From Clostridia bacterium (GTDB lineage Bacteria; Bacillota; Clostridia; Christensenellales; Borkfalkiaceae), in assembly GCA_013316055.1 (NCBI GenBank), contig WSNM01000004.1:1-64000 (forward strand): a stretch of DNA of 64,000 nucleotides. The letters run 5' to 3'. A model generated the notes under the pieces. It searched no databases. It saw nothing but the letters and a program-made list of their open reading frames with translations, and had not been told where the DNA came from. Shown here piece after piece: positions 50,050 through 59,409 of the stretch; position 1 is the stretch's first letter; each line of letters begins with the position of its first letter. A program made the translations under genes and the position numbers.

Positions 50050-50802
50050 TTAAGGCTTTTTCTCGCGCTTGTACTGCTCTCCCACAAGCCGGTCGAAGGA
50101 AAAGCTCCTCTTTATCGCGTCAATCTTCCCCGTGGAAAAATAACTGAAAACATTCTTATCCGAAGCATAAATACAGTGGTCGTACAGCGCAACGTTGTTC
50201 ATACTGCACATAAGCTGCACCTCCATAGTAAATCTGTCGTCGTTTTCGGACGGAGCCGAGCTCCCGCTCAAATGATTGTGCGCAAGTATCAGCCCGTGCG
50301 GCTTAACCGCGGCAATAATCTTTGCCACTCTGTCCGCGTCCACCTGCACCCTGTCTATCTCGTCAGAGGTAAAGGAAGAAATCTTTTTCACCTTCCCGCT
50401 CTTGTCCAGACAGTACATTTCCAGCGCCTCCTCCGCCTTATCGCGGAAGCGCATGCACACAAACCTTCTGAAATCCTCGTAATTTCTGAGGCTGATTACA
50501 GCCGAGCCGCCCTCCGCAGACCGCGCGGCGCACTCGCCTATGCATTTAAGGTACAGCGCCACGCTCTCGCCCACGCCCTCAACGGCGCAAAGCTGCTCCA
50601 CCTCCGCATTGAACACGCCCGCAATCGAGCCGAAGGCGTCCAGCAACGCATGCGCAATGGGGTTGGTATTTTTACGCTGAAAGGCGTTGAACAGCAAAAT
50701 CTCCAACAGCTCGTGCTCGTAAAGATTATCGCCGCTCTTCAGTTTTCCGTACATTCTTCTTCTGTGTCCCTCGTGCATAAGCTCCCCGAAAGTTAAACTC
50801 AA
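50050..50802 (-). CDS. RadC/JAB domain protein
   Basis: 250 residues. An N-terminal helix-hairpin-helix-like region (about 8-100, ELLEILLFNAF and AVEGVGESVALYL) is followed by a JAMM metal domain with HNHLSGSSAPSENDD (about 173-187). The family (UPF0758/RadC) is widespread; its role in repair is disputed. The start overlaps the upstream gene's stop by four bases. A later ATG (MHEGHRRRM) is an equally typical family start, so the first eight residues are uncertain. Confidence 0.85.
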   Translation of the reverse strand: MSLTFGELMHEGHRRRMYGKLKSGDNLYEHELLEILLFNAFQRKNTNPIAHALLDAFGSIAGVFNAEVEQLCAVEGVGESVALYLKCIGECAARSAEGGSAVISLRNYEDFRRFVCMRFRDKAEEALEMYCLDKSGKVKKISSFTSDEIDRVQVDADRVAKIIAAVKPHGLILAHNHLSGSSAPSENDDRFTMEVQLMCSMNNVALYDHCIYASDKNVFSYFSTGKIDAIKRSFSFDRLVGEQYKREKKP

Positions 50803-52313
50803 TCGAAATTATTCATCGGCTTAAAGCCGTTTGTCCCGCCCTTGTCCGCGTTCGGGTTGCTCCTTTTGGCGCGTATAAGCAGCCATATAATAAGCCCGAC
50901 CGCAACGATAACCGGCGCTATACACAGCAAGCCCGCCATTACCATTATACCGATTAATATCGCCCCGACGTAATCCGCCCTTTTCTCCGGATTTTCCACC
51001 GTGCACATGTCTATTTCCAGCTCCTTTTCGGGCAGTCTGTCCGCCTTATAAAGGTATCCGTAATCGGTTTTTTCAAACTCCAAACTTGAATTGATTATGT
51101 AATATGGCGTGTTTATGCGTATTTCAAGGCTTTTAAAGCTGCTCCACTCCCTTGCGGGCGACAGCAGATATTCAAACGTATACACACTCGGCGTGTAGTA
51201 ATCGTTTCCGCCCGAATACAGCGGCGCCGTAACGGTATTTTTCACCGTCTGTCCGGCGGAAAAGGACAAATCATAAACAAGCCACCGCATAAAATCCGTG
51301 CCCTCGTCCAAAAATTCAAAGCTCGGCGGCAGTAAATCGTCCTTGTAACGGCTGTCGATAACGTCGAGCACGCCGTTGTAATAATCGGTTGCAGAAACGC
51401 CGTTGCCCCCCGTATATCCATTAAATACGTACTCCTCGAAGGTGGTTTGCCCAAAGTCCTCCGCCCTGTACTCCGCCCGCGCGTCAACACTGTTGTAAAT
51501 AAGCCCTAACGGTCCCGTCTGTCTGTAAAAGCTCCATTTTATATCGCTTACGTTCAGCCCACCGCCAATTGAATAAATTTCTACAAGGCTTCCGTTCTTT
51601 ACGGACAAGTCAACAGTCTTATTGCTTCCGTCCTCTACAAGCCTGCCGCCGCGCACGCACAGCCTCAGCGCCTCCGTGCTTTTAAGCTCCGCCTCCGCGG
51701 TAAAATGCTCGTCGTCGTTAGCGGCTATTGTAAAGGAATATTTATAAACGGGCGTATCCCTTTTAAAAAATTCGTGCGCTCTGTACCCGTTAACAAGCTG
51801 CTTGCACCCCTTGGAAAAATCAAACTCCCCGTATCCGTAAATTGTATGCCTCAGCTGCGCATTAAGCTCCGCGCCGTCCGCAAGCACCTTATACTTATCG
51901 GCCTGCACCTCGTCCAGATAAACGCGCTTACCCGCCTCCTCGTCCCAAAACGACAAAGGGCACTGCCCGCCGAGCGGAAAGGCAAGCGTTGCGTTAACGG
52001 TATCCGCAGTCGGGTTTATAAAGGTGTACTCCGCCGAAAATTTCCCGTCGTAGGCAAGCATTTCCTCCCTTGTGGAGCCATGTCCGATAAAATCCGGAAT
52101 ATCCAGCGTCAGCAGCTCGCCCTCCACCTCTATCGGACAGCTTTCACCCGTAAACAGCACTCCCGTTGCGGTAACGCCTTGCCAGCTACTCGGTCCCGAA
52201 TTAGCTACCGCCGTAATGTCAACCCGCGCAAAAGCTCCGAAAGCCGCTACCGCGCCCGAAAAAACCGTCAAAAGGCACGCGGCGCATATGCTCATTGCCC
52301 TTGTTTTTTTCAT
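50799..52313 (-). CDS. Secreted, C-terminally anchored protein of unknown function
   Basis: 504 residues. Signal peptide (about 1-29), a long extracellular beta-rich region (about 30-440) with AEYTFINPTADTVNATLAFPLGGQ, a phrase suggesting an Ig-like or inter-alpha-trypsin-like fold, then a membrane helix (about 448-475) and a basic Asn-rich tail. It is translationally coupled to the RadC-like gene. GGGAGA ribosome site and a good promoter. I do not recognise the family. Confidence 0.7.
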   Translation of the reverse strand: MKKTRAMSICAACLLTVFSGAVAAFGAFARVDITAVANSGPSSWQGVTATGVLFTGESCPIEVEGELLTLDIPDFIGHGSTREEMLAYDGKFSAEYTFINPTADTVNATLAFPLGGQCPLSFWDEEAGKRVYLDEVQADKYKVLADGAELNAQLRHTIYGYGEFDFSKGCKQLVNGYRAHEFFKRDTPVYKYSFTIAANDDEHFTAEAELKSTEALRLCVRGGRLVEDGSNKTVDLSVKNGSLVEIYSIGGGLNVSDIKWSFYRQTGPLGLIYNSVDARAEYRAEDFGQTTFEEYVFNGYTGGNGVSATDYYNGVLDVIDSRYKDDLLPPSFEFLDEGTDFMRWLVYDLSFSAGQTVKNTVTAPLYSGGNDYYTPSVYTFEYLLSPAREWSSFKSLEIRINTPYYIINSSLEFEKTDYGYLYKADRLPEKELEIDMCTVENPEKRADYVGAILIGIMVMAGLLCIAPVIVAVGLIIWLLIRAKRSNPNADKGGTNGFKPMNNFD

Positions 52314-52353
52314 ATTTCATTTCTCCCGAGGGGACTTCGCCCCCTATACCCGC

Positions 52354-52382
52354 ATTATAATACCGCGACCGTATTTTGTCAA
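52354..52382 (-). promoter_or_regulatory. Sigma-A promoter of the anchored-protein/radC unit
   Basis: On the minus strand: TTGACA (52382-52377), 17-bp spacer, TATAAT (52359-52354). Back to back with the + promoter at 52399. Confidence 0.8.
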
Positions 52383-52398
52383 TTAAGCCGAAAATAAA

Positions 52399-52428
52399 TT
52401 GACTTAAAACATAGCTTTATTATATAAT
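52399..52428 (+). promoter_or_regulatory. Sigma-A promoter of the gene at 52436
   Basis: TTGACT (52399-52404), 18-bp spacer, TATAAT (52423-52428). The ATG is eight bases after the -10 box, so the transcript is predicted to start at or one base before it. Confidence 0.8.
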
Positions 52429-52435
52429 TCTGCCT

Positions 52436-53863
52436 ATGCACGTAGAGAGAACGAAAAAAGCAATAAATATAATATCGACCGCGGTATTCGGCGTATGCCT
52501 TGTGCTGTTTATGCTGACCCTTTCGATAGGTCTGCCGATATACGGACGGTTTTTCTACTTTTTGCAGGTAAGGATACTCGGCTTCGACAAGGCGGCGGGC
52601 TTCTCGTACGGGGAGGTTATAAAAGCCTATAACGAGGTTTTAAACTTCTGCACGCTTCCGTGGGTAACCGAATTCAGCGCGGGCAGCTTAAAATTTTCCG
52701 CGGACGGCGCGGCGCATTTCGCAGACTGCAAGGCGCTTTTCAACCTCAACCTCGGCGTATTAATCGCCTCCGCGGCGCTGCTGCTTACCGCCGTACTGCT
52801 CAACAAATTCAAAATAATCAACCTTTTAAGGGTTAAGGGCCACCGCGTATATTTAATTTCCGCCGCGGTCGCCGTCGCCCTTCCCGTTACGGTCGTTCTA
52901 ATCGTCGCCGCAGTCGGCTTCGACAGGGCGTTCGAGGGCTTCCACGCAATGTTTTTCCCCGGCAAGGACAATTGGGTTTTCGACCCCGCCGCGGACGAAA
53001 TAATCAAGGTCATGCCGGAGCAGTTTTTTATGAACTGCGCAATAATAATCGCGTGCGGACTTATCGGCTTTGCAACGGCGCTTATCTGCGCCGACTTGAT
53101 TTTATTCGGGCGTGAAAAGGGCAAAACCGCCTATCCCGCGCCCTTCTATATTCTTATAGCGTTCATTGTGTTCGAAGGCGCAATATATTGCGCCTTCAAC
53201 GTAATTACGTTGGGTCTGGGCGAGGGTACCGATTTAATCAAATACGTTGCTATAATCGTCTGCTTTATCGTCGCGGCGGTCAACTGCTTTTTTGGCAGAA
53301 GCAAGGACTGTATTTTCGTTGCCGCCGCAATGCTCTTCACGATCGTTGCCGACCTGTTTCTGCTCGCCCTCGACGATTATTACCCCGCGGGCATAGCCTC
53401 GTTCATAGTCGTGCAGTCCATAAACTTTGCAAGGATATACTATATCCGCAAAAAAATCCCCGTAATTTCCGGCGCGATAAGGCTTACCGTCGTCGCGGTT
53501 CTGCTTATAGTTCTGGGAGCGTGCGGCTCGCTTACGATAGTTTCCGCGCTGTCCGCAATCTATTTCCCCCAGCTCGTAATCAACGCCGCCGACAGCGCTC
53601 TGCTTATAAAAAAATCAAAACGATATATACTGTTGTTTATAGGGCTTTTGCTGTTTATCGGCTGCGACGCGTGCGTGGGTCTTGATAACTTTACCGAGGT
53701 CGGCATCAATATCCCCGCCGCCGCGCTGGATATAATCAACCCCGCAATATGGCTGTTTTATCTGCCCTCGCAGGTGTTTATAACGCTCTCCGCCGACGTG
53801 CCGTATACCCGCGCGCAACAGCGCGCAAAAGCTCAACCGCACCCTATTTGCGAAAATATTTGA
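52436..53863 (+). CDS. Polytopic membrane protein, unknown function
   Basis: 475 residues with about twelve membrane segments and two extracellular or luminal loops (about 55-100 and 165-195). A short cytoplasmic tail includes RAQQRAKAQPHP. No motif is recognised. In outline (size, topology, leaderless promoter) it resembles the gene at 4293, but I see no sequence kinship. The predicted mRNA begins at the ATG. The tyrosine-phosphatase-like gene follows 31 bases later with its own promoter. Confidence 0.7.
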   Translation: MHVERTKKAINIISTAVFGVCLVLFMLTLSIGLPIYGRFFYFLQVRILGFDKAAGFSYGEVIKAYNEVLNFCTLPWVTEFSAGSLKFSADGAAHFADCKALFNLNLGVLIASAALLLTAVLLNKFKIINLLRVKGHRVYLISAAVAVALPVTVVLIVAAVGFDRAFEGFHAMFFPGKDNWVFDPAADEIIKVMPEQFFMNCAIIIACGLIGFATALICADLILFGREKGKTAYPAPFYILIAFIVFEGAIYCAFNVITLGLGEGTDLIKYVAIIVCFIVAAVNCFFGRSKDCIFVAAAMLFTIVADLFLLALDDYYPAGIASFIVVQSINFARIYYIRKKIPVISGAIRLTVVAVLLIVLGACGSLTIVSALSAIYFPQLVINAADSALLIKKSKRYILLFIGLLLFIGCDACVGLDNFTEVGINIPAAALDIINPAIWLFYLPSQVFITLSADVPYTRAQQRAKAQPHPICENI

Positions 53864-53888
53864 CTTGACCCCCTTTGCGGTTTATAAT
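53860..53888 (+). promoter_or_regulatory. Sigma-A promoter of the phosphatase gene
   Basis: TTGACT (53860-53865), 17-bp spacer, TATAAT (53883-53888). The next gene's ATG (53895) is exactly seven bases on. The -35 box overlaps the stop of the preceding gene. Confidence 0.82.
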
Positions 53889-53894
53889 TATATT

Positions 53895-54692
53895 ATGAGT
53901 TTTAAAAGGCTGAAATTCAAAAAAATAAATAACGCCAGAGATTTGGGCGGACTGCCCGCGGCAGACGGCAAGCGCATAAAATACGGCAAGCTTATCCGCA
54001 GCGCGCGCCTTTACAAGCTGCCCGCAAGCACGGTCAAAAGGCTTAAAGACTACGGGCTTACGGCGGTAATCGACCTGCGCACGGATAACGAGCGGCGGGA
54101 AAAGCCCCGCACGGAAATCGCGGGCGTAAAATATTACGACGTGCCCATTCTCACCACCTCCGCCGCGGCAATAACGGGCGACAAAAGCATGGCGCAGATA
54201 ATTTTTTCCGAAAGCAAGCACCTTAAAGAGCAGTACGGCACCGCCGACAACTATATGCGCGCAATGTATACGGACGTGCTTTTTAACGAAGCCTCCGTAC
54301 CCAAGCTGAGAAAATTCTTCGACGTTCTTCTTGCCGAAGAGGGCTGCGTGCTATGGCTGTGCAATCAGGGCAAGGACAGAACGGGCATTCTGGCAATGCT
54401 TCTGGAAAGTCTTTTGGGCGTGGACGAGCAGCTTATAATCAGCGATTACGTCGCCTCGGGCAGATTTTTAAGACACAAGCGCAGGCTGCAAAAAACGGCT
54501 ATCTTCATAGTGCCGTGTCCCTTGCGCATAAAGCTGATACTCAACGCGCTTATCAACGTAAAACCCCGCTATATTACGGGGGCAATCGATGCCATAAAGG
54601 AAAAATACGGCTCCGTTACGGAATACTGCAAGCAGGTAATAAAGATAACGGACGAGGAAATTTCGGCACTCCGCAATAAATATCTCGAATAA
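53895..54692 (+). CDS. Tyrosine/dual-specificity phosphatase-like protein
   Basis: 265 residues from the ATG at 53895; a longer reading from 53865 starts inside the promoter. Early NARDLGGLPAADGKRIKYGKL and the P-loop CNQGKDRTG (Cys156 nucleophile, Arg162) mark the bacterial Y_phosphatase3 family, which dephosphorylates Tyr/Ser/Thr or phosphoinositides. The residue before the Cys is Leu where His is usual in this family, which could lower the Cys acidity. No signal peptide. Predicted leaderless transcript. Confidence 0.85.
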   Translation: MSFKRLKFKKINNARDLGGLPAADGKRIKYGKLIRSARLYKLPASTVKRLKDYGLTAVIDLRTDNERREKPRTEIAGVKYYDVPILTTSAAAITGDKSMAQIIFSESKHLKEQYGTADNYMRAMYTDVLFNEASVPKLRKFFDVLLAEEGCVLWLCNQGKDRTGILAMLLESLLGVDEQLIISDYVASGRFLRHKRRLQKTAIFIVPCPLRIKLILNALINVKPRYITGAIDAIKEKYGSVTEYCKQVIKITDEEISALRNKYLE

Positions 54693-54696
54693 TCAA

Positions 54697-54741
54697 AAGC
54701 CGCCCGCGCTTATCCACTAAGCGCGGGCGGCTTGCTTTTTT
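54697..54741. terminator. Intrinsic terminator between convergent genes
   Basis: A 16-bp stem (54697-54712 with 54718-54733), then GCTTTTTT. Between stops at 54692 (+) and 54751 (-). Confidence 0.88.
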
Positions 54742-54750
54742 ATCCCAAAA

Positions 54751-57432
54751 TCAGTAGTCGCGGTACTCCTCGCCAAGGTCCTGCGAATTCGCATAAATGT
54801 ACGCGTTGCGGCGGCACTTCCTCAACAACGCCCGCCCCTTTTCGCCGTGCGTGTAAATCACATCCACCCGCCCGACGGATTTTTTAAGATTTTTTGCAAA
54901 CGCCTCCGCGTATTCCCGCCTGCTTCCGAACGCCTCGGGACAAGCCAGCGCCCCGTGAAAGTTATACCCGAATTTTTTGCGGGGCAGAATAACGTACCGC
55001 TGACTGTCTATCATTCCGTACAGCTCGCCCAGCGCCTTTACAAACAGCTTCTGCTCCCTCTGCGAGGCGTTCAAAAGCTCTACGTTGATATATCCGTGCC
55101 CGTCCTCCTCCGTCTTAACCTCGCACTTGTCGGAAAGCATTTTAATATCCTTAAAGGTCTGCAAAACGCTCTCCGAAATATGCGTAACCGACCCCGACGC
55201 CTTGACGTGCTTGAAAATTCTCGTGTCGAACATAACGCAGAACAGCGTCCAGCAAATAAAAATAACTATCGCGCCGTTTATTATAAGCGTTTTCGAAAGC
55301 TCTTCGTCATCTATAAAACTGAACAGCCTCAACGCCGCCACCGCCCCAAGCACAAGCAAAACCGCGCCCGCCAGCAAAAGCAGACAAAGCATTACGGACA
55401 TTCCTATATCGTACACTGTGAAAGCGGGGAATTTTCTGTCCTCTGGCACCTCGGCAACGCGGCGCATCTCCCCGCCACCGTGCAGCTCGCCCTCCCACGC
55501 CTCTTTAAGGCTCGCCTTGTCGGCGGAACGTCTGCGCATATCCGCATTTATGCGTTCAAGCCCTTCCTTTCCGTACGGGGGCTTAATATTGTCTATCCTC
55601 GCAATCCCGCTTCTTATGCCCCCGCCGGAATAGCTCGGCGCAACAAAGCAGTCAAACCGCCTTGCAAGCGTTTCGAAGTCAGAGGACTTAAAAATCTCCT
55701 CTCCGCCCTTATCCGCGCCACCCGCCTCGGCAGACTGCGGCTCGGCAGTCACAAGGTGCCAGATGTTCGCCGTCTTGTCGGGGTTGCTTCTGTCCACCCT
55801 TATCGCCCTACCGCGCATTTGGTTAGACAGCATAAAGCTACCCACAAAGCTTGCAAGCACAAGCGAGTTGACGCAAGGCGAATCCCACCCCTCGCCCAAA
55901 AGCGATTTGGTGCCCACAAGCGCGTTTATTTCACCCTTTTCGAACAGCGCGCCGACAAAGCTTACCTTCTCTCTGTTCCCGCCGGAAAAGACGTATTCGC
56001 AGTACTCCCCGCCCGCAAGCGGCTTAACGGTAAACCTCGCCCCCGCCGCTTTAAGGCTGTCCGCGCACGCCGCGGGCAAAAGCACCAGCCCGCCCGAAAG
56101 CGCGCCTATCGGCATATCGCAGCTCCTTCTCAGCGTTTCGAAAACGCTTACAATGCTTATGCCGTCGAATTTTTTGTCGGTGCCTACGCCGCCAAGCTCC
56201 TCCCGCCGTATAAAGTCGGTCAAAACCAACAGCCTGAGCTTATCGCCCGAATTCCGCCTCTCGCAGGCCGCAATTTCGGCAATGCTTTTCAGCTTCCCCG
56301 CAGACGCGGCAAGCGCGCGGGTCAGCTTATCGCTCTTTTCCAGCGTAATTTTTCCGCGCTCCCAAAGCCCGCGCTTTTTAAAAATTTCAACAATTTCCTC
56401 GCGCTCCCGCTCGAAAATCAGCTTCTCCTCGGCAATTATAAAATTCAGCGCGGTCTGAATTTTCATCAAATCGCAAAAAAGATACTTGTTTATATTCAGC
56501 TCTTTTTCCAGCCGCTTGTCCGCGGCAAGCCCGCATTCCCTCAGCAACAGCACAACGCACTGCAATTGCGAAAAACCGTCGTCTATCCACCCGTTCAAAT
56601 CGGCGTAGGTATAGGTCAGGTTCGCGCAAACGCTTTTTAAAGCCGCGCATGCCTTAACCTCGTCCACCGCGGACTTCACGTCCGAATTAAAGCTTTCCAA
56701 CGCCCTCAGCTCGTCCCCGTCGGGATAGCTGAAATAAATATAATCCTGATGCGGGCAAAGCGTGCCGCTCTTTACAAGCTCCGGCACAAAAATTTCCTCG
56801 TCAATCTCTCCGCAAACGCTTATATACCTTTTCCACTCCGCGGGCGAAGCGTCGTACGGCGGCGTTGCGGTCAGCGAAATAACGGTACACCTACCGCCGA
56901 TTTTTTTAATAAACTCCTCCAAGGCCTTCTGCCATTCGTTCTGCAAATGGTGCGCCTCGTCAAGGCACAGCGTGCCTATGCCGTACTCCTCAATCACACG
57001 ATAAATATCCACCGAAGAGTTGTCCACCTCCTCGCCGTCCGACGTGCACTTCACCCTCGCCGCCGCCGAGTACAGCGCCTGATATGTAACCGAGGTTATC
57101 GGCTTCGGAGCCTTAAGGTCGGTGGAAACAAGCGCCGCAAGCCCCTCCGCGCCCGTATCCGTTGCGCCAATATCCGCCGCGCCCGTATCGCCTACGCACA
57201 CAAAGCCGCGCGTAAACCTCTCGCCCCACTGCTCGCGTATGGTGGTTGTGGGCGACAGAATAAGGCACGGCTTGCCCAATCTTCGTATAAGCTCTAACCC
57301 CAGCACGGTTTTTCCGCTGCCGGGGGCGGCCACGACGTTGATTTTTCCGTCCTCTAAATATTTCTCCGCGCCGTCTAAAATTTTTTGCTGATAGGTGCGG
57401 AAGGTTCCGTCAAAGCGTATATTCTCAAACAT
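54751..57432 (-). CDS. SF2 DEAH helicase with two membrane helices
   Basis: 893 residues. N-terminal SF2 helicase: YQQKIL Q-motif-like, Walker A APGSGKTVLG (about 36-45), DEAHHL (motif II), SLTATPP (III), LLGEGWDSP (V) and QMRGRAIRVDR (VI, about 545). From about residue 660 two membrane helices appear (MSVMLCLLLLAGAVLLVLG and IINGAIVIFICWTLFCVMF), followed by a soluble domain of about 160 residues with no recognised motif. Its sigma-A promoter leaves only about eight untranslated bases. Helicase identity is clear; a membrane-tethered role, perhaps in defence or DNA uptake, is speculation. Confidence 0.82.
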   Translation of the reverse strand: MFENIRFDGTFRTYQQKILDGAEKYLEDGKINVVAAPGSGKTVLGLELIRRLGKPCLILSPTTTIREQWGERFTRGFVCVGDTGAADIGATDTGAEGLAALVSTDLKAPKPITSVTYQALYSAAARVKCTSDGEEVDNSSVDIYRVIEEYGIGTLCLDEAHHLQNEWQKALEEFIKKIGGRCTVISLTATPPYDASPAEWKRYISVCGEIDEEIFVPELVKSGTLCPHQDYIYFSYPDGDELRALESFNSDVKSAVDEVKACAALKSVCANLTYTYADLNGWIDDGFSQLQCVVLLLRECGLAADKRLEKELNINKYLFCDLMKIQTALNFIIAEEKLIFEREREEIVEIFKKRGLWERGKITLEKSDKLTRALAASAGKLKSIAEIAACERRNSGDKLRLLVLTDFIRREELGGVGTDKKFDGISIVSVFETLRRSCDMPIGALSGGLVLLPAACADSLKAAGARFTVKPLAGGEYCEYVFSGGNREKVSFVGALFEKGEINALVGTKSLLGEGWDSPCVNSLVLASFVGSFMLSNQMRGRAIRVDRSNPDKTANIWHLVTAEPQSAEAGGADKGGEEIFKSSDFETLARRFDCFVAPSYSGGGIRSGIARIDNIKPPYGKEGLERINADMRRRSADKASLKEAWEGELHGGGEMRRVAEVPEDRKFPAFTVYDIGMSVMLCLLLLAGAVLLVLGAVAALRLFSFIDDEELSKTLIINGAIVIFICWTLFCVMFDTRIFKHVKASGSVTHISESVLQTFKDIKMLSDKCEVKTEEDGHGYINVELLNASQREQKLFVKALGELYGMIDSQRYVILPRKKFGYNFHGALACPEAFGSRREYAEAFAKNLKKSVGRVDVIYTHGEKGRALLRKCRRNAYIYANSQDLGEEYRDY

Positions 57433-57446
57433 AATTTACAGGGCTT

Positions 57447-57475
57447 ATTATAGCATAACCCGCCCGCCCCGTCAA
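57447..57475 (-). promoter_or_regulatory. Sigma-A promoter of the helicase gene
   Basis: On the minus strand: TTGACG (57475-57470), 17-bp spacer, TATAAT (57452-57447). The expected leader is about eight bases with no Shine-Dalgarno. Confidence 0.78.
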
Positions 57476-57527
57476 TATATTAATCCGGTACGCCTCCGCC
57501 CCGTGCAAAGCGCAAGCCTAAAAAAGC

Positions 57528-59300
57528 TCACTCCACCGTAACGCTCTTTGCAAGGTTGCGCGGCTTGTCGGGGTCGCGGCCGAGTATCGCCGCCGTTTCA
57601 TAGGCAAGCTTCTGCACCGCCACCGCGGAAAGCACGGGCGACAAAAATTTATCGCACGCGCAAAGCCCAATCACCTGCGCCCGCCCCGCAAACCTCTTTT
57701 TTACGCCGTCGACGTTGGTTATAACCGCCGCCCGCCCCCCGCGCGACAGCACCTGTTCCACCGCGTTACAGCTTTTTTCCGCAAGTCCGCCGTCAAAAAT
57801 AAGCGCAACGGCAACGGTATCCCCGTCAATCAGCGCAAGCGTGCCGTGCTTCAATTCTCCCGCGGGATACCCCTCGCTGTGTATGTAGGACACCTCTTTA
57901 AGCTTCAAGCTGCCCTCCAACGCCACGGCATAATCTATATCCCGTCCCAAAAAATACACCCCGTGTGAAAGCGCGCACATATTCGCAAGTGAGTAGGTGT
58001 TCACCTGCGCAAGCGTTTTTTCGCACAGTGCAGCCATCTCCGTAAGCCCGCGTTTAAGCGCGCCGTCGCGGTCGCAGTCCGCAAAGGCAAGGGCGCAAAG
58101 GTACAGCGCGGCAATCTGTCCGATATAGCTTTTTGTCGCGGCAACGCATATCTCCGGACCCGCCGCAACGGGCACCGTAACCGAGGCTATTCTCGTCAGC
58201 GCGGAATTAAGCGAGTTCGTAACGGCAATAACCTCAGCCCCGAGCGCAAGCGCAAGCCGCGCCGCCTCGACGGTGTCCGCCGTTTCCCCGCTCTGGCTTA
58301 TCGCAAGCACCGCAGTTTTATTCGTCACCACCGGATTTTTATAGCGGAATTCCCCCGCGTTCTCGCATTCGGCGGGCACCCTCGCAAATTGTTCGAAGTA
58401 CCTTCTGCCCACAAGCCCCGCATGGTAGGCGGTGCCGCAGCCCAAAATAATAATCCTGTCAACGCCGCAAAGCACGGACTTAAGCTTATCCTCAACCGCC
58501 GCAAACGCGCTTACGGTATTTTTAACCGTAGTGGGCGCTTCGTGCAGTTCTTTAAGCATATAGTGGGGGTAACCGCCCAAATCGAGGCTTTGCGCCGCCG
58601 CGGTGCTCGGTCTTTTTTCTCGGATAACCCGTTGCAGGGTTTTGTTGTAAATTTCTATGCCGTCCGCGGTGATATACGCAAAATCCCCGTCGTCGGGCAC
58701 GCATATATCCGCGCATTTGCCCGCAAGCGCGGGCTCGTCGCTTGCGCAGAAGTATTCTCCGTCGCCATAGCCTAAGATTACAGAGCTTCTGTTCTTCGCC
58801 ACGGCAATCGCGTCAATGCCCTCGCATATGACCATAACCGCATACGAGCCTTTAAGCCGTTCAACCGTCCGCGCCAGCGCGGCAAGCAAATCGCCCTTAA
58901 AATTTCTTTTTAAAAGCCTTACTATAACCTCGCTGTCCGTTTCGGATAAAAATTCCTCGCCGTCGGCTACAAGCTCCGCCTTCAATGCGGCGTAATTTTC
59001 TATAATTCCGTTATGCACAAGCGCAAGCCCGCCGCAAAGGTGGGGGTGCGCGTTTTTATCGCAAGGCTTGCCGTGCGTGGCCCAGCGGGTGTGTCCTATG
59101 CCGATTGCCCCCGCAATATCCCTTAAATACGGCTTTAAATTTTCAACTCTGCCCTGCTTTTTTACGGCGCAGATTTTTCCGTCCGCCGCAATAATTGCCG
59201 CGCCCGCGCTGTCATAGCCGCGGTATTCCAGCCGTTCAAGCCCGCAGTAAACCTCTTCGGCGGCGTTTTTTTTGCCAAGATACCCGATAATTCCGCACAT
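57528..59300 (-). CDS. glmS: Glutamine-fructose-6-phosphate aminotransferase
   Basis: 590 residues from the ATG at 59300, chosen because the catalytic Cys must follow the initiator Met (MCGIIGYLG) and GGAGG lies upstream. Glutaminase domain (1-220, with RGYDSAGAA and HTRWATHG), then two SIS isomerase domains (GCGTAYHAG, SQSGETADT, HGVYFLGRD) and the C-terminal DKPRNLAKSVTVE. It makes glucosamine-6-phosphate, the first step to UDP-GlcNAc and peptidoglycan. Sits downstream of glmM on the same strand. No glmS ribozyme is evident in the 109-base gap. Confidence 0.95.
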   Translation of the reverse strand: MCGIIGYLGKKNAAEEVYCGLERLEYRGYDSAGAAIIAADGKICAVKKQGRVENLKPYLRDIAGAIGIGHTRWATHGKPCDKNAHPHLCGGLALVHNGIIENYAALKAELVADGEEFLSETDSEVIVRLLKRNFKGDLLAALARTVERLKGSYAVMVICEGIDAIAVAKNRSSVILGYGDGEYFCASDEPALAGKCADICVPDDGDFAYITADGIEIYNKTLQRVIREKRPSTAAAQSLDLGGYPHYMLKELHEAPTTVKNTVSAFAAVEDKLKSVLCGVDRIIILGCGTAYHAGLVGRRYFEQFARVPAECENAGEFRYKNPVVTNKTAVLAISQSGETADTVEAARLALALGAEVIAVTNSLNSALTRIASVTVPVAAGPEICVAATKSYIGQIAALYLCALAFADCDRDGALKRGLTEMAALCEKTLAQVNTYSLANMCALSHGVYFLGRDIDYAVALEGSLKLKEVSYIHSEGYPAGELKHGTLALIDGDTVAVALIFDGGLAEKSCNAVEQVLSRGGRAAVITNVDGVKKRFAGRAQVIGLCACDKFLSPVLSAVAVQKLAYETAAILGRDPDKPRNLAKSVTVE

Positions 59301-59409
59301 AAACCCAACACCTCCGCACGCATACAAGCAATCCGTTAACCCGCACGCGCCAATCCCTTAAATTATGTCAACCCCCGCCAAACACGCAAAAACGGCGCAT
59401 ATCAGGCGG

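Noticed and set aside
54847..56640. 597-codon open frame antisense to the helicase
   Set aside because: Arg/His-rich shadow frame with no recognisable domain, fully inside the helicase gene.
59301..59409. glmS ribozyme
   Set aside because: Only 109 bases separate glmM and glmS and I see no ribozyme core; the ribosome site is ordinary.
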